In this document: positions 28,497 through 36,536 of the stretch, piece after piece
Position numbering within the stretch: the first letter of the stretch is position 1
Layout: every line of letters begins with the position of its first letter
The notes under the pieces: generated by a model
The model's input: only the letters and a program-made list of their open reading frames with translations
What the model was told of the DNA's origin: nothing
Databases searched by the model: none
Translations under genes and position numbers: made by a program
DNA from: Gammaproteobacteria bacterium
GTDB lineage: Bacteria > Pseudomonadota > Gammaproteobacteria > Ga0077554 > Ga007554
Assembly (NCBI GenBank): GCA_023266055.1
Contig: JAHFRW010000014.1
Coordinates: 1 to 59,761 of the forward strand
Reading direction: 5' to 3'
Length of the DNA: 59,761 bases

Positions 28497-28692
28497 AAGG
28501 GACAGGCCGTACTGCGTGTGTTGTTGGGCGCACGCAGCCTCGGCAACTGCTCCATGCGTTGCTCTTCCTTCGCTGCGCGCTGGCTTTGCGCGGGAGTGGA
28601 CCTCCTGCATCCATGCAGTCGTGCCCTCCGGGGTACTTTAGCCCCCTTACAATCCACGGCGACCCCTGGCGGGTGCAAGCGGCCTGTCCCTT
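28497..28692. repeat. 196-bp inverted-repeat element, copy B
   Basis: The ends AAGGGACAGGCCG (28497-28509) and CGGCCTGTCCCTT (28680-28692) are a perfect 13-bp inverted repeat, different from that of copy A. The core CGGCAACTGCTCC, TGCGTTGCTCT, CCTTC (28541-28571) is shared with copy A. A 6-bp hairpin CTGCAT-CC-ATGCAG (28605-28618) keeps the CC loop of copy A while its stem differs by paired changes. It ends 34 bp before the aroK start codon and leaves 23 bp to the Ig-like gene. Short open frames inside it are not genes. Confidence 0.75.
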
Positions 28693-28715
28693 ACCCAATA
28701 CCAGGATTTTGTGGG

Positions 28716-30443
28716 TTAATCGATAACCGTTACCGGAGGACGGGAAGTGATCAGCCCTCTTGGCGTAGTGACCGTCACATTGAAGTCACCGAGGGTCTTG
28801 GTATTTGTGCACGTGAACGCCGGGCCAGCGGATTGCGTTGCATCACTCGTCATGCTTACCTCATAACTGCCCAGCGCAGGAGCACCCGCCGGACAGCCAG
28901 GAAATCCAACCAAACAGGCAACGGAGTCGGCCATTGGACTGGGAGGTAAAGAATCTATTCTTCCGTTGGTGGCGCTAAACCCCACCGTGGTACCCGGCGC
29001 CATTGAGTTGCCATTCACATCAAATATGGTCACCGTAAAATTGACCGGCGTGTTGACAAAGGGAACACCGTTCGTGCAAGTGGCCAAGTTAATAGGGTTC
29101 GTGCTTACCACAATATTGGCGGTTGAGCCGGAAAATACGATCACCTGCGACCGCCGCACATTGATGGTTTTCTGCGAGCTGCAGATGGCGGAACCGTCAC
29201 ACAATACCCCATTATAGAGGCCATCGCCTGCGCTCTCGAACGTTCCATTGACATTGAAGTCGATAAAGTCCTCAGTTGACTGCCTTAGACCATCTTCGCT
29301 ATAGTCTATGAATGCCTCGCCCCGGTCTGTGGCAAGGGCGTTTACATCAAAAGCCTCGCCAGCATTCATAAAAGTATTACCGTTATAGTCCGTAAAGCTT
29401 TCTTCACCAATCGCATAGGCCAACACCGTTAACCTGCCATTCGTCGGGCGCAGATTAGCACTGGTTAGCGTAACGCTGCACGCACCGCTGGCTATGCTGC
29501 AAGAGCCGCCCACCTGCCCCCCTTCGGATCTGAAATTAACGGTGGTGCCATTCGGGACCGGGTTACTAAAATGATCCGAGAGCCGCGCAGTCAAGGTAGT
29601 GACTACGCCGTCATGATTCCATCCCTCAATATTGAGCTGTGTCGCACTTAGCGAGAAACTATCCTGATCTGGAACACCGGTAGTAATGGTCAATTGATCC
29701 GATTGCGTGGTGATGTTAGTGCCCACTATAGTCGCGGTCACGCGCACGGGAGTTGATGCATTGCCTGACTGCACCACGGTTTGTACTTGACCGTTCGCAT
29801 CTGTCCTCCCCGTGACAGGGCTTAATGCCAGGCCACCCAACGTAGTAGTGAGGACAAAACTCACATCCCGGTTGGGTACAACACCCCCTACTGAGTTGAA
29901 TACCTTGAATATCACTGTGGAAGTCTCGGACAAACCAGCGCCGCCCGTGCCTTTTAAGGTGATGTTCTGCGGCGTTGCCGAAACAAACTGAATAGACCCT
30001 AATACGGCGGGCAATACCGTGATGGTGGCCGTTGCGATAACCGTACCGCTGCCCACCGTCGCCGTAGCGGTAATGGTGTCTACACCTTCACACCCCTTGG
30101 CAACATAAGCGCTGATGGCCGAGCCACCCGATGTTGCTATGGGCGACGTCAAGGAAGCGCTCTGTGCAGTACTGCACACGGAGGTAAAAGTAACATCTGT
30201 GTCCGTGGTATACGGGGTTCCTGAAGCGACATTGGTAAGGACTGCGGTAACACTGGCGCTACCACCTGCCGAAAGCGTACCTACACCAACGGTCAGCGTC
30301 ATCCGAACATCGGTGGCAGTTCCAGGGGTGGGACCGGTGCCCGTACCCGGTCCCTTAAAAGCATCATCCCCTCCACCACATCCTGCCAGTAGCAACACCA
30401 TTACCAAAATTGTTAATTTTGCTACCATTTTATTCATTTCCAT
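28716..30443 (-). CDS. lipoprotein with bacterial Ig-like (Big_1/invasin-type) domains
   Basis: About 575 residues. An N-terminal lipobox LLLAGC (Cys near residue 22) marks an exported lipoprotein, followed by a Gly/Thr/Pro linker. At least four Ig-like repeats follow, with the invasin-type pattern of NRDVSFVLTTTLGGLALSP, TDANGQVQTVVQSG and TPVRVTATI. Between about residues 355 and 430 are three acidic loops that look like calcium-binding EF-hand or dockerin motifs: DYNGNTFMNAGE, DYSEDGLRQSTED and DFNVNGTFESAGDG. It probably faces the outside as a cell-surface or outer-membrane protein in adhesion; this is inference. The start may be the ATG at 30437, which has a better-spaced GGAG. It is divergent from the iron-transport genes. 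Confidence 0.75.
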   Translation of the reverse strand: MEMNKMVAKLTILVMVLLLAGCGGGDDAFKGPGTGTGPTPGTATDVRMTLTVGVGTLSAGGSASVTAVLTNVASGTPYTTDTDVTFTSVCSTAQSASLTSPIATSGGSAISAYVAKGCEGVDTITATATVGSGTVIATATITVLPAVLGSIQFVSATPQNITLKGTGGAGLSETSTVIFKVFNSVGGVVPNRDVSFVLTTTLGGLALSPVTGRTDANGQVQTVVQSGNASTPVRVTATIVGTNITTQSDQLTITTGVPDQDSFSLSATQLNIEGWNHDGVVTTLTARLSDHFSNPVPNGTTVNFRSEGGQVGGSCSIASGACSVTLTSANLRPTNGRLTVLAYAIGEESFTDYNGNTFMNAGEAFDVNALATDRGEAFIDYSEDGLRQSTEDFIDFNVNGTFESAGDGLYNGVLCDGSAICSSQKTINVRRSQVIVFSGSTANIVVSTNPINLATCTNGVPFVNTPVNFTVTIFDVNGNSMAPGTTVGFSATNGRIDSLPPSPMADSVACLVGFPGCPAGAPALGSYEVSMTSDATQSAGPAFTCTNTKTLGDFNVTVTTPRGLITSRPPVTVID

Positions 30444-30625
30444 AGTCTCCGGTACACTTTGAAATCGGCTCTATCACCCCCACCAGGCAACGCGTTCACT
30501 GAAAAAGGGGTGTTGTATGGGTTTATCGGCAGCCTTGCCAAAATCCTGAACTCCGTCATTACAAAGCACCCCTGCAACGCCGCTTAAAAAATAATTTGGC
30601 GGATTCTGCAAAAGCAGTTGCATTT

Positions 30626-30644
30626 ACTAATGAGAATCATTATC
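30626..30644 (+). promoter_or_regulatory. Fur box
   Basis: ACTAATGAGAATCATTATC matches the 19-bp Fur consensus GATAATGATAATCATTATC at 16 positions, and further ATTATC follows. It lies 57 bp before the ATG of the ferric-iron binding protein, in the promoter zone, so iron-replete repression by Fur is expected. The region is shared with the divergent lipoprotein gene, which might also be controlled. Confidence 0.8.
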
Positions 30645-30700
30645 ATTATCTGTCAATAAACTCTTATGCCATTCACAAGGACTTTACCTGGAGATCCACT

Positions 30701-31711
30701 ATGACTCACCTTAAACTTTCCGTGTTCGGTATCGCACTCTGCGGCTGGCTGGCACTGGCCACTGGTGCACAGGCTGCCGATGATCTGGTAGTTTATTCCG
30801 CACGAAATGAGCAATTGATCAAACCCCTGTTTGACGCTTACCAAAAGGAAACCGGCACTCATATCAAATTTTTAACCGGCAAGGAAGGCCCGCTGCTGGA
30901 ACGCCTTAAGGCCGAAGGTGCCCGGACACCTGCCGATATTTTAATGACGGTCGACGCCGGTAATTTATGGCAGGCTGCGCAGAGTGGTTTGCTGGCAAAA
31001 GTCGATTCTAAAATTCTCAACGAAAACATCCCCGCGCACCTGCGTGATCCCGATGGCCAATGGGTGGGCCTGTCAGTACGAGCACGCACCATTGTTTACA
31101 ACACCAAAAAAGTGAAACCCGAAGATCTTTCCAGTTACGAAGCGCTGGGTGATGCCAGGTGGCAGGGCCGTTTATGCCTGCGCAGCTCAAAGAAAGTGTA
31201 CAACCAGTCAATGGTCGCCATGATGATTGCGCATAACGGTGAAGTCAAAACCGAAGCAGTGGTAAAATCATGGGTAAAAAATCTGGCGACCAAGCCTTTT
31301 TCCGATGACGAAAATCTGCTGGATGCGATGGCTGCGGGTCAGTGTGATGTGGGCATCGTAAACAGTTACTATTTCGGCCGTGTCAAACGCAAAACACCCG
31401 ATGCACCTCTGGGTATTTTCTGGGCCAACCAGACCAGCAATGGTGTACATGTCAACGTATCCGGGGCGGGAGTCACGAAGCACGCCAAACACCATGACGC
31501 TGCCGTGAAATTTCTGGAATGGCTGTCCTCGGACAAGGCACAAAGCCTGTTCGCCGACGCCAACCTGGAGTTCCCGGCCAACCCCAAGGTAGTCCCTGCC
31601 CCTCTGGTGGCCTCATGGGGCCCCTTCAAGCAAGACGCCATCAATCTTGCCGAAGCAGGCAAGCTGCAGGCCAAAGCCGTCATGCTGATGGATCGTGCCG
31701 GGTACAAATGA
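30701..31711 (+). CDS. Fe(3+) ABC transporter substrate-binding protein (FbpA/FutA-like)
   Basis: 336 residues from the ATG at 30701, which follows CTGGAGATCC; the longer open frame starts inside the Fur-box region. A signal peptide ends at AQAADD. The mature part begins LVVYSARNEQLIKPLFDAYQ and has KEGPLLERLKAEG, SVRARTIVYNT, VNSYYFGRVKR and GAGVTKHAKH. The two adjacent tyrosines of NSYYFGR are the ferric-iron ligands of this family, with Tyr in VVYSARNEQ as a further ligand. It delivers ferric iron to an ABC permease; the permease follows about 190 bp downstream, with a repeat element between. Confidence 0.9.
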   Translation: MTHLKLSVFGIALCGWLALATGAQAADDLVVYSARNEQLIKPLFDAYQKETGTHIKFLTGKEGPLLERLKAEGARTPADILMTVDAGNLWQAAQSGLLAKVDSKILNENIPAHLRDPDGQWVGLSVRARTIVYNTKKVKPEDLSSYEALGDARWQGRLCLRSSKKVYNQSMVAMMIAHNGEVKTEAVVKSWVKNLATKPFSDDENLLDAMAAGQCDVGIVNSYYFGRVKRKTPDAPLGIFWANQTSNGVHVNVSGAGVTKHAKHHDAAVKFLEWLSSDKAQSLFADANLEFPANPKVVPAPLVASWGPFKQDAINLAEAGKLQAKAVMLMDRAGYK

Positions 31712-31728
31712 TCGCACTATCACGGGTT

Positions 31729-31883
31729 AGAGCCTGTTCAATACCTCAATCAAGGGATGTAGGGCAAGGCAAAAGTGACCGAAAGAACGGAGGGTACACG
31801 AAGTACATGAGCATTTTGAGGGCATCCCTATATATTAGGGTAACGCCGCGATGCGCTCTTCCGCGAGATATTGAGCCGGTTCT
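31729..31883. repeat. 155-bp inverted-repeat element between the iron-transport genes
   Basis: The left end AGAGCCTGTTCAATACCTC (31729-31747) and the right end GAGATATTGAGCCGGTTCT (31865-31883) are imperfect inverted repeats, 15 of 19 positions pairing. Inside, GGGATG and CATCCC form a second, nested pair, and a stretch with GCAAGGCAAAAGTGACC, GAACGGAG and GTACATGAGCATTTTGAG resembles a short dispersed repeat I recognise from other gammaproteobacterial genomes. No gene is encoded. It could fold into a long hairpin in mRNA. Confidence 0.6.
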
Positions 31884-31899
31884 TAGGTAGACGCACGCC

Positions 31900-33555
31900 G
31901 TGTACGTTATACCCCAGCAAGCACTCCCGCCTGTCACCGTACCGGCGCGAGGACTGTTAAGCAGCAATGGCAATACATGGCGACTGGCGGGTGTGCTGGT
32001 CGCCATCTTGACTGCCCTGCCCTTGTTGACATTGCTGCCTGCCTGGCTCACCGCAGAAGATGAGGTCTGGCGGCATCTGGCCGACACACTGCTCCTTGAT
32101 CTGCTGCGTAACACCGCCGTACTGACGCTGGGTGTAGGAGTGGGGGTGTTCGTACTGGGAGTAGGTTTAGCATGGCTGACGGCCATGTGTGAATTCCCCG
32201 GTCGCCGCATTTTCGACTGGGCACTGATGTTGCCACTGGGCATTCCCACTTACGTGCTGGCGTTTGTCTTTATCGGTTTTCTGGATTTCAGTGGGCCGGT
32301 GCAAAGCAGTCTGCGTACGCTGTTTAACAGCACGGGTACAGCACTGTGGTTTCCACTCATCCGTTCCGAAGGCGGCGTCATTGCTGTTATGGTGCTGGCA
32401 CTTTATCCCTATGTATACATGTTGGCACGCGCTGCCTTTCTCGGCCAGGGCCGAAACGTGCTGGAAAGTGGGCGCATACTGGGCCTGAATCCCTGGCAGG
32501 TATTTTTTCGTATTTCATTACCCATGGCACGCCCCGCGATCGCCGCAGGTGTAGCGCTGGCCTTAATGGAAACCCTGGCCGACTTCGGCGCCGTTGCCAT
32601 TTTCAATTATGATACATTCACCACGGCACTCTACAAAGCCTGGTTCGATTTGTTTAACTTGCCTGCCGCCGCACAACTTTCAACACTGTTACTGCTGTTT
32701 GTCGCACTGGCACTGGTGAGTGAACGCCAGAGCCGTGGACGCGCGCGCTTTTACAGCGGCGGCAAACGCGTCAACGCACAACGTTACCGATTAACGGGCA
32801 AACGTGCCTGGCTTGCCTGCGGCAGCGCCACTCTGGTACTGGCACTGGCGTTTCTGATTCCTGTGGCTCAACTGGTAGTGTGGGTTGTCAGTACAGGCAT
32901 CGCCGACCTGGACACTCGCTATCTGGAATTTGTCAGCCACACCCTGCTACTGGGAACTCTGGGCGCGTTGCTCACCGTTGCCTGTGCATTACTATTAGGC
33001 TATGTCCGCAAACAGTGGCCAGACAATATCACCCGCTTTTCCACCCAGCTTGCCACACTCGGCTATGCCCTGCCCGGCTCGGTACTGGCAGTAGGCATCA
33101 TGCTGCTGTTCACCTGGGTCGACACCGGCATGGATACTTTCACAGGGACAAATCTGATGTTAAGCAGCAGTGTCATCGCCCTGCTGTTCGCCTATCTGGT
33201 ACGTTTCCTGGCAGTAGCCCATGGCCCGATAGAAAGTGCGCTGGAGCGTGTTACCCCCTCCATTCAGCAGGCCGCACGCAGTCTTGGCGCCACCCACCGC
33301 GAGGTCCTGTGGCGCATCTACCTGCCGATCCTGCGCCCCAGCCTGCTCACCGCCGCATTACTGGTATTTGTGGACATCATGAAAGAAATGCCCGCTACCC
33401 TGCTATTGCGCCCCTTTGACTGGGATACCCTGGCAATCCGCATTTTTGAGCTGACATCCGAAGGCGAATGGGAGCGCGCCGCCCTGCCCGCCCTGACATT
33501 GGTACTCGTCGGATTGATTCCCGTCATACTACTGGTCAGGCGCTCCGGGAAATAG
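31900..33555 (+). CDS. Fe(3+) ABC transporter permease (FbpB-like)
   Basis: 551 residues from a GTG start, with twelve predicted spans in two fused permease halves. Each half has the inner-membrane EAA loop that touches the ATPase: ESGRILGLNPWQVFFRISLP near residue 195 and QAARSLGATHREVLWRIYLP near 455. The fused two-domain form is typical of FbpB/SfuB-type ferric-iron permeases. The ATPase gene (fbpC) is not adjacent, unlike the usual three-gene operon; the next feature is the glycine riboswitch. The Fur box upstream of the binding protein probably also governs this gene. Confidence 0.88.
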   Translation: MYVIPQQALPPVTVPARGLLSSNGNTWRLAGVLVAILTALPLLTLLPAWLTAEDEVWRHLADTLLLDLLRNTAVLTLGVGVGVFVLGVGLAWLTAMCEFPGRRIFDWALMLPLGIPTYVLAFVFIGFLDFSGPVQSSLRTLFNSTGTALWFPLIRSEGGVIAVMVLALYPYVYMLARAAFLGQGRNVLESGRILGLNPWQVFFRISLPMARPAIAAGVALALMETLADFGAVAIFNYDTFTTALYKAWFDLFNLPAAAQLSTLLLLFVALALVSERQSRGRARFYSGGKRVNAQRYRLTGKRAWLACGSATLVLALAFLIPVAQLVVWVVSTGIADLDTRYLEFVSHTLLLGTLGALLTVACALLLGYVRKQWPDNITRFSTQLATLGYALPGSVLAVGIMLLFTWVDTGMDTFTGTNLMLSSSVIALLFAYLVRFLAVAHGPIESALERVTPSIQQAARSLGATHREVLWRIYLPILRPSLLTAALLVFVDIMKEMPATLLLRPFDWDTLAIRIFELTSEGEWERAALPALTLVLVGLIPVILLVRRSGK

Positions 33556-33580
33556 TACACTATCCGACATAACTATATCC

Positions 33581-33746
33581 TTGTGGGAGAGATCCCGTGG
33601 CGATTCTGCCACCGGACGCCGAAGGCGCAACCCGCCCGGAATCGCTCAGGCAAAAGGACCACACGGGAAAGTTACTCTGGAGAGAGATTGAGCGCAACCT
33701 CAATCCGCCGAAGGGGCTAAGCTCTCAGGCAACCAAGACAGAGGGG
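33581..33746 (+). promoter_or_regulatory. tandem glycine riboswitch
   Basis: Two aptamers of the glycine class lie in series. The first (about 33581-33664) has GGGAGAGA, GCCGAAGGCGCAA and GCTCAGGCAAAAGGACC. The second (about 33674-33746) has CTCTGGAGAGA, CCGCCGAAGGGGC and CTCTCAGGCAACC, closing with CAGAGG against CTCTG. They are joined by a short linker, as in cooperative tandem forms. The downstream genes lipA and gcvTHP give the expected glycine-catabolic target, so glycine binding probably turns expression on. Confidence 0.93.
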
Positions 33747-33794
33747 CGACATCAATGGCATGGTTTATCACATGCTATTTATGTCGCCTTTTTT
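33745..33794 (+). terminator. riboswitch expression-platform terminator
   Basis: GGCGACAT (33745-33752) pairs with ATGTCGCC (33781-33788), and AATGGCATG pairs with CATGCTATT inside, one mismatch, giving a long stem followed by six T (33789-33794). Its base starts where the P1 helix of the second aptamer ends, so glycine-stabilised P1 could weaken it. The lipA start is about 30 bp further on. Confidence 0.85.
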
Positions 33795-33825
33795 ACGCTT
33801 ATGACTCGACGATGATGGGAGAATT

Positions 33826-34806
33826 ATGCCCCGTACCCCTGCCTCAGACCCGGCTGCGCCTGCCACGCTGACGCAGCCCTGTTCAACGGTTGAGCAGCCT
33901 AACATCAGCCGTATGCCACCGTGGATACGCCAGCATCTGGGGAACCATAAGCACTATGCCATCACCGCCGATGCCGTACGCGCCAACACCCTGCATACCG
34001 TGTGTGAAGAAGCGCGCTGCCCTAACCGGGGTGAATGCTGGAGCCGTGGCACTGCCACCTTCATGTTACTCGGCGATGTCTGTACCCGTGCCTGTGGTTT
34101 TTGTGCGGTCAAAACCGGCCGTCCCGATAATTACGATCGCGACGAGCCACGCCGCATCGCCGACGCTGTCATGGGCATGGGGCTGGACTATGTCGTGCTC
34201 ACCTCCGTCAATCGCGATGACCTGGCTGACGGTGGTGCACACGTCTTTGCCGACACCCTGCGCGAACTGCGCCGCCGTAAACCCGATATCGGCCTGGAAT
34301 TGCTCACACCAGACTTTCAGCAATGCCAGGATGCCGCCATTACCATGATTCTCGACTCGGTCGCTCCCGGCACCCTCGGCAACGACTCCATGCACACATC
34401 GCTGGTGTGGGGGCACAACGTCGAAACCGTACCGCGTCTTTATCACACTGTGCGCAAAGGCTCCAAATATCAACGCTCGCTGAATCTGCTGGAAAAAGTC
34501 GCACGGCAATCCAGCACGAGTGCGGGCCCCTCCGCCATGGAAGCAAAGTCCTCATTAATGCTAGGATTGGGTGAACGCCACGCCGAAGTACTGGAAGTAC
34601 TGCGCGACTTGCGCGCAGTCGGTGTACAACGTATTAGCCTGGGCCAGTATTTGAGGCCCACGCGCCAACACCTGCCAGTACAGGAATACATCACGCCTGA
34701 AGCATTCAGGGATTACGCGCAGGAGGCACGCCGCCTGGGATTTTCCTGGGTAAAAGCAGGTGCATTGGTGCGCTCTTCATACCATGCGGAAGAAATGCAG
34801 GGCTGA
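33826..34806 (+). CDS. lipA: lipoyl synthase
   Basis: A 326-residue radical-SAM enzyme. The auxiliary cluster motif is C-E-E-A-R-C-P-N-R-G-E-C, the SAM cluster motif is CTRACGFCAVKTG, and the C-terminal RSSYHAEEM supplies the conserved serine. It inserts two sulfurs into octanoyl groups on lipoyl domains, including GcvH. GGGAGA precedes the ATG. In many relatives lipA pairs with lipB; here it is the first gene after the glycine riboswitch and is followed by gcvT, linking cofactor supply to glycine level. Confidence 0.96.
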   Translation: MPRTPASDPAAPATLTQPCSTVEQPNISRMPPWIRQHLGNHKHYAITADAVRANTLHTVCEEARCPNRGECWSRGTATFMLLGDVCTRACGFCAVKTGRPDNYDRDEPRRIADAVMGMGLDYVVLTSVNRDDLADGGAHVFADTLRELRRRKPDIGLELLTPDFQQCQDAAITMILDSVAPGTLGNDSMHTSLVWGHNVETVPRLYHTVRKGSKYQRSLNLLEKVARQSSTSAGPSAMEAKSSLMLGLGERHAEVLEVLRDLRAVGVQRISLGQYLRPTRQHLPVQEYITPEAFRDYAQEARRLGFSWVKAGALVRSSYHAEEMQG

Positions 34807-34866
34807 TGAAACATGTTGCAAACTGAAGAGTTAGATTTTTTACACTAAAATTTACGGAAGAATCCA

Positions 34867-36057
34867 ATGGGCAAAAAAACACCTCTGTATGATATGCACG
34901 TTGCCATGGGCGGAAAGATCGTTGATTTCAGCGGTTGGGACATGCCATTGCATTACGGCTCGCAAATCGAAGAACACCATGTCGTACGCCATGGTGCAGG
35001 CATGTTTGATGTGTCACACATGACCATTGTTGATCTGGAAGGTGCGCAGGTACGTGACTTTCTACGTTACCTGCTGGCCAATAATGTTGACCGCTTGCGA
35101 CAACCGGGCAAAGCACTCTACACCTGCATGTTGAATGAACGTGGCGGTGTGATTGATGATTTGATTGTTTATTTCATGGCAGAGCAATGGTTCCGCCTGG
35201 TCGTCAACGCTGCCACCCGCGACAAGGATCTGGCATGGATTGAGCATCATGCGCACGCCTTTCAGGTCCGCGTTACTGAACGTCAGGATCTGGCAATGAT
35301 CGCCGTGCAAGGCCCGCAGGGACGCGATGCCGTGCATACCGTATTAGGTAGCGTCGCGAGAGAAGCCCTGGCAACGCTTGCACCCTTCAATGCGATATGC
35401 CTGGATACGCAGACACTGAAAGATGGACACTCCGACGCATCCCTGAACAAGGCAGACAACCGCGAACCAATCCAAAAAATGGACGGCATTTTTATCGCGC
35501 GTACCGGATACACCGGCGAAGACGGTTATGAAGTCATACTTCCGATGAATCAAGCCGCCGATTTTTGGCAACGCTTGCATGCCACGGGCGTGAGGCCCAT
35601 TGGGCTAGGCGCCCGCGATACATTACGGCTGGAAGCCGGCATGAACCTATATGGTGCCGACATGGATGAAAACATCACACCCCTTGAATGCGGGCTGGAC
35701 TGGACGGTGGCCTGGGAACCTGCTGAACGCAATTTCATCGGGCGTGCTGCACTCGAAACACAGCGCAAGAACGGTGTAAAACACAAACTGGTCGGCCTGA
35801 TACTGAACGATAAAGGCGTGCTGCGTAACCATCAACACGTTATTGTTGAAGGACGTGTTTCCGGCGAAATCACCAGCGGCAGTTTCTCACCCACCCTCGG
35901 CCACGCGATCGCATTTGCACGCGTCTCAACAGATATCGTCGGCACCCATGCCAGCAATGGTTATGAAATTGATATGCGCGGTCGGCCAGTATCCGTCTCT
36001 GTTGTAAAACCACCGTTCGTACGACACGGAAAATCGTGCATAGAACCCAAAAATTAA
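34867..36057 (+). CDS. gcvT: glycine cleavage system T protein (aminomethyltransferase)
   Basis: A 396-residue GcvT. KTPLYDMHVAMGGKIVDFSG, the catalytic-site YTCMLNERGGVIDDLIVYF and RTGYTGEDGYEV are conserved. It transfers the methylene carbon of glycine, held on GcvH, to tetrahydrofolate and releases ammonia. It is about 30 residues longer than E. coli GcvT; much of this is a polar insertion near residues 178-200 (TLKDGHSDASLNKADNREP), just before the DGIFIARTGYTGED block. It lies 60 bp after lipA. Confidence 0.95.
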   Translation: MGKKTPLYDMHVAMGGKIVDFSGWDMPLHYGSQIEEHHVVRHGAGMFDVSHMTIVDLEGAQVRDFLRYLLANNVDRLRQPGKALYTCMLNERGGVIDDLIVYFMAEQWFRLVVNAATRDKDLAWIEHHAHAFQVRVTERQDLAMIAVQGPQGRDAVHTVLGSVAREALATLAPFNAICLDTQTLKDGHSDASLNKADNREPIQKMDGIFIARTGYTGEDGYEVILPMNQAADFWQRLHATGVRPIGLGARDTLRLEAGMNLYGADMDENITPLECGLDWTVAWEPAERNFIGRAALETQRKNGVKHKLVGLILNDKGVLRNHQHVIVEGRVSGEITSGSFSPTLGHAIAFARVSTDIVGTHASNGYEIDMRGRPVSVSVVKPPFVRHGKSCIEPKN

Positions 36058-36083
36058 ATACCCTACAAAATGAGGTTACTCCC

Positions 36084-36494
36084 ATGAGCACTGCTTCCCC
36101 ACACAGCGTACCCGCCGAATTAAAATACACCAAAACCCATGAATGGGCACAACTCATGGCAGACGGCACGCTGCGCATCGGCATCACCGAACATGCCCAG
36201 GATCTATTGGGTGACATGGTGTTTATTGAACTGCCCGCCATTGGTCGCCGCGTTGCAGCCACGCAGGAATGTGCGGTTGTTGAATCGGTCAAGGCCGCAT
36301 CGGATGTTTACAGCCCTGTCGCGGGTGAAATCACCGCCATCAACACAGCGCTCACCGGCAATCCCGAACTGGTCAACAAAGACCCCTACGGTGAAGGCTG
36401 GTTAATGTGCCTGAAACCCGGTAATAACACTGATATCGACACACTATTGACCGCTGCGGCCTATGCCGAATTAATTGCCGCCGAAGCGCATTGA
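36084..36494 (+). CDS. gcvH: glycine cleavage system H protein
   Basis: 136 residues from the ATG at 36084. It has LKYTKTHEWAQ, GITEHAQDLLGDMVFIELP and the lipoylation site VVESVKAASDVYSPV with the modified lysine in ESVKA. H carries the aminomethyl group between P, T and L proteins. LipA, encoded in the same transcript, makes its lipoyl group. Confidence 0.96.
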   Translation: MSTASPHSVPAELKYTKTHEWAQLMADGTLRIGITEHAQDLLGDMVFIELPAIGRRVAATQECAVVESVKAASDVYSPVAGEITAINTALTGNPELVNKDPYGEGWLMCLKPGNNTDIDTLLTAAAYAELIAAEAH

Positions 36495-36536
36495 TATCAG
36501 ATCACACAGCACCCTGAACCCGTAACGAGATAGCCC

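Noticed and set aside
28464-28698. Extension of AroK and several short frames upstream of it
   Set aside because: They run through a repeat element with terminal inverted repeats. The Arg/Ala-rich peptides match the typical translation of such a repeat, not a protein.
33597-33815. A 72-codon plus-strand frame just before lipA
   Set aside because: It lies entirely on the tandem glycine riboswitch and its terminator; the conserved bases are explained by RNA structure and the protein has no family features.
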